From positions 62,001 to 126,000 of the forward strand of contig DATGIL010000042.1 of assembly GCA_035295745.1 (NCBI GenBank): 64,000 nucleotides of DNA, given 5' to 3'. Shown here in pieces: positions 35,607 through 44,356 of this stretch; the first letter of the stretch is position 1, and every line of letters starts with the position of its first letter. A model generated the notes under the pieces. The model was not told where the DNA came from. It was given only the letters and a program-made list of their open reading frames with translations, and did no database searches. This DNA is from JAIQFL01 sp035295745. Its GTDB lineage: Bacteria; Acidobacteriota; Terriglobia; Bryobacterales; Bryobacteraceae. The translations under genes and the position numbers were made by a program.

Positions 35607-36163
35607 ACTGGTTGCCGATCGTGCTGTCCTTCAGCGCCGCGGTTTCGATGCTCCTCACGGAGCAGGACAAGGTGAATCCGGGAGCCCAGACGCTACAAGA
35701 CTTCTCCAAGCGCGTCGCCGACTACGTAAAGATTCACGAGGCCGCGCGTGCACGCACCTCGGATCCGAAGCCCAGTAACTCGCCGGAAGTGGTCAAGCAC
35801 CATGAACATTCGCTCTCGCGCGAGATCGGCGAAATGCGAGGCGAGGTTGCGCAGGGCAATATATTCACACCGGAGATTGCAAAAGAGTTCCGCCGGTTGC
35901 TGGCCATCACGATGCAGAGCCCCGACGCAAAGCACATTCGGGAAAGTCTGCGGCACGCCGAGCCGCTGCGGAATCATCCTTTGCGTGTCAATGGCGAGTA
36001 TCCGGATGGCTTGCCGCTCCAATCCATCCCGCCCTCGCTGTTGCTGAATCTGCCGCCGCTGCCGAAGGAAGTAGAGTATCGCATCGTGGGGAACGACCTG
36101 ATTCTCCGCGATGTGGGTGCAAACCTGATTGTCGACTTTATCGAGAATGCAATTGTTCCTTGA
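35603..36163 (+). CDS. Exported protein of unknown function in the PLD operon
   Basis: 186 residues; the ATG overlaps the previous stop codon (ATGA). A short leader (MNWLPIVLSFSAAVSMLL) is followed by a mostly helical, soluble domain with QDFSKRVADYVKIHEAARA, a His-rich KHHEHSLSREI and a conserved-looking LPPLPKEVEYRIVGNDLILR-DVGANLIVDFI end. The C-terminal pattern recurs in Acidobacteria proteins of unknown function. Coupled translation with the PLD-like gene suggests a joint process at the envelope. Confidence 0.65.
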   Translation: MNWLPIVLSFSAAVSMLLTEQDKVNPGAQTLQDFSKRVADYVKIHEAARARTSDPKPSNSPEVVKHHEHSLSREIGEMRGEVAQGNIFTPEIAKEFRRLLAITMQSPDAKHIRESLRHAEPLRNHPLRVNGEYPDGLPLQSIPPSLLLNLPPLPKEVEYRIVGNDLILRDVGANLIVDFIENAIVP

Positions 36164-36166
36164 ACC

Positions 36167-37063
36167 ATGACACGCCGGACCTTCAGTTTGCTGCTGCTGC
36201 AGATGGGGATCGCTTCAGCGCTGGAGCTGAAGCTTCCGCTGAAACCCAAATCGGTGCGCCTCGCCTTGGTCGGCGATACCGGAACCGGAGAGCCACACCA
36301 ATTCGACGTCGCCCGGCAAATGGTCAAGGCACGGGAGACGTTTCCATTCGACTCCGTGCTGATGATGGGCGATAACATCTACGGCGGCCAGCATTCCGTG
36401 GATTTCCGGCGCAAGTTCGAAGACCCATACAGGGCGCTGCTCGAATCGAGCGTCAATTTCTATGCCTCGCTGGGCAACCACGACGATCCCAATCAGCGCC
36501 TCTACAAACCTTTTCACATGGATGGCAAGCGTTACTACAACTTCAAGCTAGGCAACGCCGAGTTCTTCGCGCTCGACAGCAACTACATGGACCGGACGCA
36601 ACTGGACTGGGTCGAAAAACAGCTATCCGGATCGAGCGCCGCTTGGAAGATCTGCTATTTTCACCATCCTCTGTATTCGCACGGCAGGGACCACGGTCCC
36701 GACACCGACCTGCGGCGGCAACTGGAGCCGCTCTTCCTGAAAAATGGAGTCAACCTCGTGCTCTCGGGCCACGAGCACAGCTATGAGAGATTGAAGCCGC
36801 AGCAGGGGATTTCATACTTCGTGCTGGGGAACTCCGGCCAGCTTCGACCCAACAATCTGCGCCCGCACCAGGACACCGACAAGGGATTCGATACCGACCA
36901 GGCTTTCGGCCTGGTGGAGATTGCCGGCGACGAACTCTACTTTCAGGTAATCTCGCGGATTGGCGAGACGGTCGATTTCGGTGTCCTGAAAAATGGGAAA
37001 GAAAAGGCGCAACTGCCTTTGCCCCTCACAGCGCCAGCGCGCCGCGATACAGCATTTCTTTGA
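36167..37063 (+). CDS. Metallophosphoesterase (calcineurin-like), exported
   Basis: 298 residues. A Tat-like leader (MTRRTFSLLLLQMGIASA) precedes the full dimetal set: LVGDTG, MMGDNIYGG (GDxxY as in purple acid phosphatases), LGNHDD, FHHPLYSHG and LSGHEHSYER. The length and motifs match the purple acid phosphatase-like Metallophos family, which hydrolyse phosphomonoesters or phosphodiesters outside the cytoplasm. It is three bases behind the previous gene, third in the operon. Its last 38 bases overlap the convergent gene. Confidence 0.85.
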   Translation: MTRRTFSLLLLQMGIASALELKLPLKPKSVRLALVGDTGTGEPHQFDVARQMVKARETFPFDSVLMMGDNIYGGQHSVDFRRKFEDPYRALLESSVNFYASLGNHDDPNQRLYKPFHMDGKRYYNFKLGNAEFFALDSNYMDRTQLDWVEKQLSGSSAAWKICYFHHPLYSHGRDHGPDTDLRRQLEPLFLKNGVNLVLSGHEHSYERLKPQQGISYFVLGNSGQLRPNNLRPHQDTDKGFDTDQAFGLVEIAGDELYFQVISRIGETVDFGVLKNGKEKAQLPLPLTAPARRDTAFL

Positions 37064-37751
37064 ACGAGAATTTTGTCTTCACGGTCAGTTGCCCAAGTTG
37101 CGTTGAGAACAGCACCTCGGAGTCGTCCTTGCTCAGCGGCACCAGTTCACTGGAGAATCCGAATAGGAAGCTCGACCCAGTTCCTACCTGGCGGTGCACC
37201 ACCCCCGCTTGCGCCAAGTCCTTGCCTTTCGGCTGGATAGTCGTGAACTGCTTGAGGTTATCGTCGGGATCGTCTTGTGTGGGCCGCCGGGTGGGCGCCT
37301 CGCCGTCGTTAGTTGATTGGGAATGGCTGGACAGTAGGGGAATGCCATTGACGCTGATCACATAATGATTGGCGAATTGTTCCGGGAGCGGCGCCTTCAT
37401 CGCTTCCAGAATCGGCTTAGCACTTTCCCAACGGACCGTACCCTTATAAGAGGACGTCGCGCCTCTTCCCGTGCCGCCGCTCCGATTGCCGCGGCGGCGT
37501 CCGCCAAGTCCTCCCATGCCGATTGCACCTCCGCCCGGGAGCGCTCCACCCTCGTGCGGGATGTACTCAGCGTTCACTTCTTTGGCCCAAGGCGATTTCG
37601 TGATCAGCCGGTCGATCTCCTCCGTAGTCCATTCGGACGGGGGCTTCTTGTCCCAAAACTCGGGGCCGGTAGCGCCAAAGGCGACTCCCGCGCCGGCCAG
37701 CAGCAGTACACTCCGCCGGGTTAGGAACAGCGAATCCGTTTCTCGAGGCAT
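37026..37751 (-). CDS. Exported GWxTD-like protein with Gly/Arg-rich linker
   Basis: 241 residues with a Tat-like leader (LTRRSVLLLAGAGVAFG). Residues about 37-60 read KPPSEWTTEEIDRLITKSPW, a recurrent motif of Acidobacteria exported proteins that resembles the GWxTD pattern. A glycine/arginine low-complexity stretch follows (GGGAIGMGGLGGRRRGNR, about 72-100), then a beta-rich domain ending FSFKEMLYRGALAL. The two 3' ends of the convergent genes overlap by 38 bases. Function unknown. Confidence 0.6.
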   Translation of the reverse strand: MPRETDSLFLTRRSVLLLAGAGVAFGATGPEFWDKKPPSEWTTEEIDRLITKSPWAKEVNAEYIPHEGGALPGGGAIGMGGLGGRRRGNRSGGTGRGATSSYKGTVRWESAKPILEAMKAPLPEQFANHYVISVNGIPLLSSHSQSTNDGEAPTRRPTQDDPDDNLKQFTTIQPKGKDLAQAGVVHRQVGTGSSFLFGFSSELVPLSKDDSEVLFSTQLGQLTVKTKFSFKEMLYRGALAL

Positions 37752-37778
37752 TTTGCATCTCCTGATGAAGTATGGACG

Positions 37779-38249
37779 TCAGACAGGTGCCACTGAGTTG
37801 CGCACCATCAGCCAACCGTCGGCGCCATCTTCGTAGTACCGCCGCACAATCCGGAGCTTGCGGAATCCGTACTTTTCGTAAAACGTGCGTGCCTTTCGAT
37901 TCGTCACCTTCACCATGAGGATGAGGCGCCCGATGCCCCGCAGCCGCAACCGGCGGAGGGTACTGTCCATCAAAGCCGAGCCGGCGCCCTCCCTTCGCGC
38001 CGCCGGGTCCACCGCGATCGAGATGATTTCGGCGGTTGCCGGCAGGCGCTGCCCGCGTGGGCAGGTAATCATATACCCGCAAAGTTTCCGATCGAGTTCC
38101 ACGGCGAGAAAAAACTGCCCGCATTTGTGGAGGTATTCTGCAAATAAGTTGCGGTCATACGCATCTTTTCCAAAACTAAGGTGTTCTATTTTCAGGATTT
38201 GGTCGATATCCGAAGCCCGCACACGGCGGACCAAAAAACGCGCAGACAT
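37779..38249 (-). CDS. GNAT acetyltransferase, RimI-like
   Basis: 156 residues from the ATG at 38249, which is preceded by AAGGA; the longer frame would overlap feoA. Motif A is RREGAGSALMDSTLRRL, preceded by IISIAVDPAA, and the C-terminal KARTFYEKYGFRKL is the usual Tyr-containing helix that positions the CoA thiol. The size and the IDQILKIEHLSFGKDAYDRN start agree with RimI, which acetylates the N-terminal Ala of ribosomal protein bS18, but other N-terminal acetyltransferases look alike. Divergent from feoAB. Confidence 0.75.
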   Translation of the reverse strand: MSARFLVRRVRASDIDQILKIEHLSFGKDAYDRNLFAEYLHKCGQFFLAVELDRKLCGYMITCPRGQRLPATAEIISIAVDPAARREGAGSALMDSTLRRLRLRGIGRLILMVKVTNRKARTFYEKYGFRKLRIVRRYYEDGADGWLMVRNSVAPV

Positions 38250-38331
38250 TCTGTTATCCTTTCTTTTGGTGTACTTGGGGGCGGTGGAAATACCGTGGCA
38301 GTAAAACGACGAAAGAAACACAAGCCTCCTC

Positions 38332-38360
38332 TTGACAAGGATTTCGGACGCGGGCATACT
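38332..38360 (+). promoter_or_regulatory. Sigma-70-type promoter candidate of feoAB
   Basis: TTGACA at 38332-38337, a 17-bp spacer and CATACT at 38355-38360. The predicted start of transcription lies two or three bases before the ATG at 38370, so the message would be almost leaderless. A longer feoA reading frame would place this promoter inside the coding region. Confidence 0.55.
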
Positions 38361-38369
38361 GAAATCGAG

Positions 38370-38663
38370 ATGCAACTGAGTAGCAACAGCGGCCAGCCGG
38401 AAGTTCCCTCCGTACCCCTGGTCGATCTCCGCCGGGGCGACGCCGCCGTTCTCGACCACATTGATTTACCCGGCGATGATGCCCGCCGCCTGATGGAACT
38501 CGGCTTTCTGCCCGGCACCACCATCACTGCGGGCCTAAGCGCGCCTGGCGGAGATCCCCGCGTCTTCCAGGTGGACGGTTCCGAAATCGCCTTACGCCGC
38601 GAAACGGCGCGCCGCATGATGGTACGGAAACCCAAATCAGCCAAGACTCCGAGGATCTCATGA
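38370..38663 (+). CDS. feoA: Ferrous iron transport protein A
   Basis: 97 residues from ATG 38370; a GTG at 38295 gives a longer version with a basic, low-complexity head. The SH3-like FeoA domain spans about 20-85 (PLVDLRRGDAAVLDHIDL, ARRLMELGFLPGTTITA, VDGSEIALRRETARRM). FeoA is a small cytoplasmic partner required for FeoB function. Its stop overlaps the FeoB start (ATGA), so the two are translated together. Confidence 0.85.
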   Translation: MQLSSNSGQPEVPSVPLVDLRRGDAAVLDHIDLPGDDARRLMELGFLPGTTITAGLSAPGGDPRVFQVDGSEIALRRETARRMMVRKPKSAKTPRIS

Positions 38664-40549
38664 GCGAGTGCGCCGACTGCCACGGCTGCGGGAGTCCCGC
38701 GGTTCTCGAGTTTCCGCGTAATGCCCAGGCTCCCAAGGCCGTGGCGGTGATCGGTCCGCCCAATTCGGGCAAGACGACTCTCTTTAATCGTTTGACCGGA
38801 CTGCGCCAGAAAGTCGCCAACTTTCCAGGCGTCACCGTGGAACAACACACCGGCATCCTGGAACTGCCCGATGGGCGCGCGCTGCAGATCATCGATCTGC
38901 CTGGCGTCTACAGCCTCAATCCGCGTTCCGAGGACGAGCAGGTGGCGCACGATGTGCTCACCGGAAAGCGCACCGACACTCCTCGCCCGGAGGCGGTGCT
39001 GCTGGTCCTCGACTCGACCAACCTCGGCCGTCATCTGATGCTGGCGGCGCCGATTCTCGCGCTCGGCCTTCCCACCCTCATCATCCTCAATATGGCCGAC
39101 GATCTGCGAAATCGCGGCGGCAAGCTCGATCTTGCGGCTCTCTCCAAAGAACTCGGCTCTCCTGTTGCTCTCGTCAGCGCACGTGGCGGAGAGGGTGTCG
39201 ACAAGGTCTTCGAGTTCCTGGCTGGGGTAATGGCCAAGCCGGCGCCGCGCGAATTGCCAATCCTGCAGGACGTCCCGAAGTGCCGCGCATGGGCGGGACG
39301 CGTGAGCGGACAGGCCTCCTATCGTGCTCCCATTCCACCCAAATGGACGCGCCGTTTGGATTCGGTTTTCCTGCACCCGATTGCCGGACCGCTGGTTTTC
39401 CTGGTGGTCGTGATCGCGGTATTTCAAACCATCTTCAGCATTGCAGATCCTTCCAAGAAAGCAGTGGAGTGGCTCATCAACCTCTCCGGTCATTGGCTGG
39501 CGGCGGCACTCCCCGAAGGTCTTCTGAAGTCCCTGCTGATCGAGGGTGTCTGGGAGGGCGTCGGGTCGGTCATCGTGTTTTTGCCGCAGGTGCTGCTGCT
39601 GTTCCTGTTCATTGGGATTCTGGAAGACTCCGGCTACCTTGCGCGGGCCGCACTGATTGCCGACCGTACCATGGCCAAGGTCGGTCTCCAGGGCAAGTCG
39701 TTCATCCCGCTGCTCTCGGCCTACGCTTGCGCGGTCCCGGCCATCATGTCGACGCGCACCATCGAGAACAAGCGCGACCGTTTCGCCACCATCCTGATCG
39801 CGCCATTCATGACCTGCTCGGCCCGGTTCCCGGTCTACGCCCTCATCGTTGCAGCCTTCATTCCGGAGCGGCAGGTGCTGGGCAGTCTCTTAAGCCAGCG
39901 AACGATGGCGATGCTGGGCCTCTACGTCCTGGGGTTCGTCGCTGCGGTAGTCACGGCAAGGGTTCTGAAGTCTTCGATCCTGAAGAGTGGCCGCACACCG
40001 TTCCTGCTGGAGATGCCCTCTTACCGCTGGCCCACGGTGCAGTCGCTCGGGCTGAGGCTCCTGGACCGCTCCAAGGTGTTTCTCCGCCGCGCCGGAACGA
40101 TTATCCTGCTGGTCACCGTGATCCTCTGGATTTCGATGAACGTGCCTTATGTGCATGGCAAGCCTCCGGCCCCCGAGAGCAGCTTGGCCGGAACAATTGG
40201 CCGCACGCTCGAACCAGCCATCAAGCCGCTGGGGTTCAACTGGAAGATCGGTATCGGGTTGATCACCGCCCTGGCCGCGCGCGAGACCATTATCGCCACT
40301 TTGGGGACGATCTACGGCATGGATCCCAAGACGCAGGAACTCGGATTGCAGAATGCGCTGCACCACGACCTCACTCCCGGTGGCGCATTCGCCCTGCTGG
40401 TATTCTTTGCGTTCGCCATGCAATGCATCTCCACCATCGCGGTAGTGCGCCGCGAAACCGGTGGCTGGAAGTGGCCCATCCTGCAATTCACCTATATGAG
40501 CGTCCTGGCCTACGCCGGCGCTTTTGTGGCTAATCACCTGATTCACTGA
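38660..40549 (+). CDS. feoB: Ferrous iron transport protein B
   Basis: 629 residues. An N-terminal cysteine cluster (CADCHGCG) precedes the G domain: G1 GPPNSGKTTLFN, G3 DLPGVYSL, G4 NMAD, G5 SARGGEGVD, then the GDI helix and a membrane domain with two gate motifs (SAYACAVPAIMSTRTIE, and the second near RETIIATLGTIYG). This is the GTP-driven Fe(II) importer. The protein is somewhat shorter than typical FeoB (about 700-770), mostly in the linker. FeoC is not seen. Confidence 0.92.
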   Translation: MSECADCHGCGSPAVLEFPRNAQAPKAVAVIGPPNSGKTTLFNRLTGLRQKVANFPGVTVEQHTGILELPDGRALQIIDLPGVYSLNPRSEDEQVAHDVLTGKRTDTPRPEAVLLVLDSTNLGRHLMLAAPILALGLPTLIILNMADDLRNRGGKLDLAALSKELGSPVALVSARGGEGVDKVFEFLAGVMAKPAPRELPILQDVPKCRAWAGRVSGQASYRAPIPPKWTRRLDSVFLHPIAGPLVFLVVVIAVFQTIFSIADPSKKAVEWLINLSGHWLAAALPEGLLKSLLIEGVWEGVGSVIVFLPQVLLLFLFIGILEDSGYLARAALIADRTMAKVGLQGKSFIPLLSAYACAVPAIMSTRTIENKRDRFATILIAPFMTCSARFPVYALIVAAFIPERQVLGSLLSQRTMAMLGLYVLGFVAAVVTARVLKSSILKSGRTPFLLEMPSYRWPTVQSLGLRLLDRSKVFLRRAGTIILLVTVILWISMNVPYVHGKPPAPESSLAGTIGRTLEPAIKPLGFNWKIGIGLITALAARETIIATLGTIYGMDPKTQELGLQNALHHDLTPGGAFALLVFFAFAMQCISTIAVVRRETGGWKWPILQFTYMSVLAYAGAFVANHLIH

Positions 40550-40576
40550 TGGCCAGCGTCCGCAACCCCCCGGCCT

Positions 40577-41467
40577 TCAACCCAGCACGCCCGCGGCACG
40601 CATGACCGGTTCCGCCTTCTCACGAATACGCCGCGCCACTTCGTACGGATCGCCGTTCTGCAAGTGGGGATAGAATAACTCCACCGAGAGCGGTCCCGCG
40701 TAGCCTTTCTCCGCCAGCTTTCGCAAGATGCGCGGCAAGGGCGATACGCCATCTCCTGGAATCTCTCTCGTGCTGTTGTCGAGTAGCTCTCGCGGAATAT
40801 CCGGGACGTCCTGGAAATGCACATGATGGATCTCGCCGGATTGGATCAGATCCAGATCTTCGAATTTGCTGAGGCCGGCCCAAAAGTGGTAGCAGTCGAG
40901 CATCGGCCGGACATTGGGATGAGCCGCCGCGCGCGTCATCTTGAGCGAGGTCGGCAGCGTTCCGATGAACGTGGAGCCACGCATGAACTCCACCATCAGG
41001 GTCACGCGCGATTGCTTCGCGATCTCGCCGGCCTCGCGCAAGTGATCGACGGCTCGCTGGTAATCTTCGGCGGTGAACTTCTCACTGGTACCGCAGGGGC
41101 ATACCATCCGGTCGACACCTAGCTCCGCGATCATTGCCAGCATGGGCTTCAGACTCTCCAATGCCTTGGCGCGACCCGGTCCCGGCTCCCAGAGTCCGCG
41201 CACTCCGCCGCTCGAAACCGCGGTGAGCCCGAGATCCTTCAGAAGACTGCGCGCCGCGGCGATGCTCTCCCTGGCGGCGAACTCCTGGACGTGCGGCGGA
41301 ATCACCTCGACATATTTAATGCCTGCGCGAGCGTAGCCTTCGAGCGACTTCAGATATCCCGCGCCATTCGAGGTGGTCTGATGAATGCACAATTTCATAG
41401 AGCCCGGCGCCCCCGTCGCGGCCACCTGTGCCAACGGGGCAAGCAGCGCATGTCTGCGGGTGAGCAT
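40577..41467 (-). CDS. Sugar phosphate isomerase/epimerase (xylose isomerase-like barrel)
   Basis: 296 residues from the ATG at 41467; a leader with LTRRHALLAPLAQVAATGAP resembles a Tat signal. The AP_endonuc_2-type TIM barrel is indicated by YARAGIKYVEVIPPHVQEF, VTLMVEFMRGSTFIG, NVRPMLDCYHFWAGL and IHHVHFQDVPD, with metal residues Glu, Asp-x-x-His and His typical of the family. Substrate unknown; exported members are common in Acidobacteria and Planctomycetes and usually process sugar derivatives. Confidence 0.75.
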   Translation of the reverse strand: MLTRRHALLAPLAQVAATGAPGSMKLCIHQTTSNGAGYLKSLEGYARAGIKYVEVIPPHVQEFAARESIAAARSLLKDLGLTAVSSGGVRGLWEPGPGRAKALESLKPMLAMIAELGVDRMVCPCGTSEKFTAEDYQRAVDHLREAGEIAKQSRVTLMVEFMRGSTFIGTLPTSLKMTRAAAHPNVRPMLDCYHFWAGLSKFEDLDLIQSGEIHHVHFQDVPDIPRELLDNSTREIPGDGVSPLPRILRKLAEKGYAGPLSVELFYPHLQNGDPYEVARRIREKAEPVMRAAGVLG

Positions 41468-41540
41468 GGCCACTACCATATCGCATCACGCCGGCGGTGG
41501 CGCGGCACGCCTCCGGTATAATCGAAAGTAGTCAGACGCG

Positions 41541-42551
41541 ATGTACCCATTCCCCACACAGCTATCGATCGGACCGGTGAAGATCGCTCCGGCCACGGTT
41601 TTGGCGCCCATGGCAGGCGTGACCGACACCGTATTCCGCCGCTTCATCCGCAATCTGGACGGCTGCGGGCTCATCATGACGGAGTTCACCAGTTCGCACG
41701 GAGTGAGTGCGTCCGCAGGCTCCCGAAAGCCTTCGAAGACCCTGCGCTACCTGGCGTTCCATCCGGATGAACACCCCATCTCCGCGCAGCTTTTCGGCGC
41801 CGATCCGCAGGTGATGGCCGATGCCGCGCGAGTCTGCCAGGACTTGGGGTTCGATATCCTCGACCTCAATTTCGGCTGTCCGGTGAACAAGGTGGTCAAG
41901 TGCAACGGCGGATCCGGCTTGCTCCGCGATCTACCACTAGTAGAGCGCTTGTTGCGCGAGGTTCGAGCGGCCATCACGATTCCTTTCACCATGAAGTTTC
42001 GAGCCGGCTGGAACGACCGCGAACTGGTGGCGGTGCGCATGGCCAAGCTGGCCGAAGATTGCGGACTACAGGCGATCGCGCTGCACCCGCGTACTCGCGA
42101 GCAGGGATACTCGGGCCAGGCCGACTGGACGCGCATCGCGGAAGTCAAAGCCGCGGTCAAGATTCCAGTGATCGGCAACGGCGACATCGTCACGCCCGAA
42201 GATGCCGTGCGCATGGTGCGCGAGACCAACTGCGATGCGGTGATGATCGGACGTGCCGCCAGCTCGAATCCCTGGATCTTCCGGCAGATTCGCCAGTACC
42301 TCGCTACCGGTGCTTACGACGAGGCCACGCAGCAAGACCGTTACGCCATGATGCGCCAATACTACGGAATGCTGATCGAGCAGCGGGAGCGCGACTCGGT
42401 TGGCAAGATGAAACAGTTCGCCACCTATTTCACCCATGGCGTGCGAAACGGCTCGAAGCTTCGGGCGTCCATCTATCACGCGCAAGAGGCCACCGCGATT
42501 CTCGATCTGGTGGATGAGTTCTTCCAGGCAGAGCCGGTGCTGGCGCAGTGA
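41541..42551 (+). CDS. dusB: tRNA-dihydrouridine synthase
   Basis: 336 residues. FMN barrel with LAPMAGVTDTVFRR at the start, MTEFTSS, the catalytic-Cys block LNFGCPVNKVVKCNGGSGLL, TMKFRAGWND, IALHPRTREQGYSGQADW and VIGNGDIVTPEDA. DusB-type enzymes reduce uridines in the tRNA D-loop with NADPH. TATAAT at 41517-41522 lies 18 bases before the ATG and is a good -10 box. The rnhA start overlaps its stop. Confidence 0.93.
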   Translation: MYPFPTQLSIGPVKIAPATVLAPMAGVTDTVFRRFIRNLDGCGLIMTEFTSSHGVSASAGSRKPSKTLRYLAFHPDEHPISAQLFGADPQVMADAARVCQDLGFDILDLNFGCPVNKVVKCNGGSGLLRDLPLVERLLREVRAAITIPFTMKFRAGWNDRELVAVRMAKLAEDCGLQAIALHPRTREQGYSGQADWTRIAEVKAAVKIPVIGNGDIVTPEDAVRMVRETNCDAVMIGRAASSNPWIFRQIRQYLATGAYDEATQQDRYAMMRQYYGMLIEQRERDSVGKMKQFATYFTHGVRNGSKLRASIYHAQEATAILDLVDEFFQAEPVLAQ

Positions 42552-42988
42552 AGAAAGTCCAATTGATCACAGACGGTGCGTGTCTCGGCAATCCCGGACC
42601 CGGCGGATGGGCCGCCATTCTGCGCTACAAGGATCAGAAGAAAGAACTCTACGGCTCGGAGCCGCATACCACCAACAACCGTATGGAACTCCGGGCGGCG
42701 ATCGAAGGGCTCGGTGCGCTGACGGAGAAATGCGAAGTGGAGGTGGTGACCGATTCCGAGTACGTGAAGAACGGGATCACTACCTGGATCTCCGGCTGGA
42801 AGCGCAAGGGCTGGATGACGAAGGCCAACAAACCAGTGCTCAATCAGGACCTTTGGAAGGCGCTCGATGAGCAGGTGACGCGCCATCAGATGAGCTGGAC
42901 CTGGACCAAAGGCCACGCCAATCACACCGATAACAATCGCTGCGACGAACTGGCATCGAAGGCCGCACGCGAGCAGTCGAGCAGCTAA
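42548..42988 (+). CDS. rnhA: Ribonuclease HI
   Basis: 146 residues from a GTG overlapping the dusB stop by four bases. The four catalytic acids are in ITDGACLGNPGPGGWAA (Asp), NNRMELRAAIEGL (Glu), VVTDSEYVKNG (Asp) and HTDNNRCDELA (Asp), with the basic protrusion region GWKRKGWMTKANKPVLNQDL as in E. coli RNase HI. Degrades RNA in RNA-DNA hybrids. Confidence 0.95.
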   Translation: MKKVQLITDGACLGNPGPGGWAAILRYKDQKKELYGSEPHTTNNRMELRAAIEGLGALTEKCEVEVVTDSEYVKNGITTWISGWKRKGWMTKANKPVLNQDLWKALDEQVTRHQMSWTWTKGHANHTDNNRCDELASKAAREQSSS

Positions 42989-43205
42989 CAAACCGCAGTC
43001 GCAGATCCGCGGGAAATCGCGTTGCAACGCGGGTGTCGGGTGCTAAACTGGTGAAGATTCCGGAGGAGCTTCGCTTTCACCGTTGCTGCTAACTATCTTT
43101 CATGTGCTGGTTAAATACTCGCTCGCTCGGCTCGAACAGATCCTCCCTGACCCCCTTGGAATTGCCCGGGATGCTCGCATCGCCGCGTAGTTTCCATCTG
43201 CACGG

Positions 43206-43610
43206 ATGTCAATGAGTATCGCGCTCTCACTGTTTGTCGCCGACGAGGTCACGCTCGCCTTGGCCGGAGTGCTGGTAGTAATCCTGTCGATCATCGGGTA
43301 TCGAGCCTGGCAGCGTTCGCGTGTGACACCGGACGAGCGGGAGAGGTTGCGCCGCGATGGCCTGGTCGCGGCAGGCAAGATGGGCGATGCCACTCTCACC
43401 GAAGTCCGCGAGGACTGCCTGGTTTATTCGTACGAAGTTCGGGGGATCCAGTACACTGCGAATCAGGACATCGCCCGGCTCAAAGACTACATGCCGCCGG
43501 ATCTGTCGGCGCTGGCCTCGGTATCGGTGAAGTACGATTCCAGGAATCCCGCGAATTCGATCGTTGTAGCCGAACACTGGAGCGGTCTGCGCACTCGGAA
43601 AGTAAGCTGA
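43206..43610 (+). CDS. Single-pass membrane protein, DUF3592-like
   Basis: 134 residues. One membrane helix at about 15-32 (VTLALAGVLVVILSIIGY), then a charged linker (RSRVTPDERERLRRDG) and a small beta domain with the pattern GKMGDATLTEV, YSYEVRGIQYTANQDI and VSVKYDSRNPANSIV that is typical of DUF3592 (xVxYxPxNPxxS). Function of the family is unknown; the domain is cytoplasmic or periplasmic depending on topology. The preceding 217 bp hold nothing I recognise. Confidence 0.65.
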   Translation: MSMSIALSLFVADEVTLALAGVLVVILSIIGYRAWQRSRVTPDERERLRRDGLVAAGKMGDATLTEVREDCLVYSYEVRGIQYTANQDIARLKDYMPPDLSALASVSVKYDSRNPANSIVVAEHWSGLRTRKVS

Positions 43611-43690
43611 CTGCTTCCTCATCTCGCCCTGAACGCGAGGCGCCTCAGTCTCAGTCGGTCGCCGGTCGTCGGTAACGGATCAGAATATCG

Positions 43691-43706
43691 GAATCAAATG
43701 TGATTC
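43691..43706. promoter_or_regulatory. Short palindrome upstream of the YciI-like gene
   Basis: GAATCA and TGATTC arms around AATG, 31 bp before the ATG at 43738, next to an AAGGGG ribosome site further down. It could be an operator; the arms are short, so chance cannot be excluded. Confidence 0.25.
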
Positions 43707-43737
43707 AATTATGGGAGTCACACAATTAAGGGGAATC

Positions 43738-44130
43738 ATGAGAGCATCCTGCATTCTCACGCTACTGTTCCTAGTCGTGCACACGGCAGGCGCACAACAG
43801 GCCGCTTCTGATACCACAAGCAAGCCTAACGGGAAATCTACCTATCTCGTTGTTTATAAGCCAGGGCCCAAATGGATTTCCGGAAAGCCGCTGGCGGAGC
43901 AACCGCTGGGGGAACACGGCCGATATATGGCTAGCCTCTACTCGAAGGGCGACCTGAAGATTGCCGGACCTTTCACGGACGGTTCGGGAGGCGCTCTCGT
44001 CGTAAATGCCTCCGACGAAGCTGCAGCCAAGAGCATCGTTATGAAAGATCCCGCGGTCGTCAGTGGGGTGTTTGTTTATGAGCTTCATCCCTGGGGCTTG
44101 GTCGACTGGGAAAGCCTTATAAAAAAATGA
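43738..44130 (+). CDS. Exported YciI-like domain protein
   Basis: 130 residues from the ATG at 43738 (AAGGGG four bases upstream; MRASCILTLLFLVVHTAGAQ is a signal peptide). The mature domain has the YciI dimeric ferredoxin-like pattern: YLVVYKPGPKWISGKPL, HGRYMASLYSKGDLKIAGPF and SGGALVVNASDEAAAKSIV, DPAVVSGVFVYELHPW. Cytoplasmic YciI proteins have hydrolase or binding roles; exported ones are uncharacterised. Confidence 0.7.
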   Translation: MRASCILTLLFLVVHTAGAQQAASDTTSKPNGKSTYLVVYKPGPKWISGKPLAEQPLGEHGRYMASLYSKGDLKIAGPFTDGSGGALVVNASDEAAAKSIVMKDPAVVSGVFVYELHPWGLVDWESLIKK

Positions 44131-44356
44131 GGCGTGCCTGCTGTATTGGCGTCGCCGCAAGAACTCCCATTATCTAAGAGCGCACCTTTCATTCCCTCAC
44201 TATCCGAGCCGGTCCCTTCCGATCGAGGGAGGTTCTCCCGGATCGGCGAGCGCAATGCGAAGTCCCTAAGGCCCTGCACCATGTCGCAAGTGCGAGCCCT
44301 GTGACTCTCGCCCGGCTGCTTCCGAATTCCGTAGCAAAAGCGACTACCATAAACCT

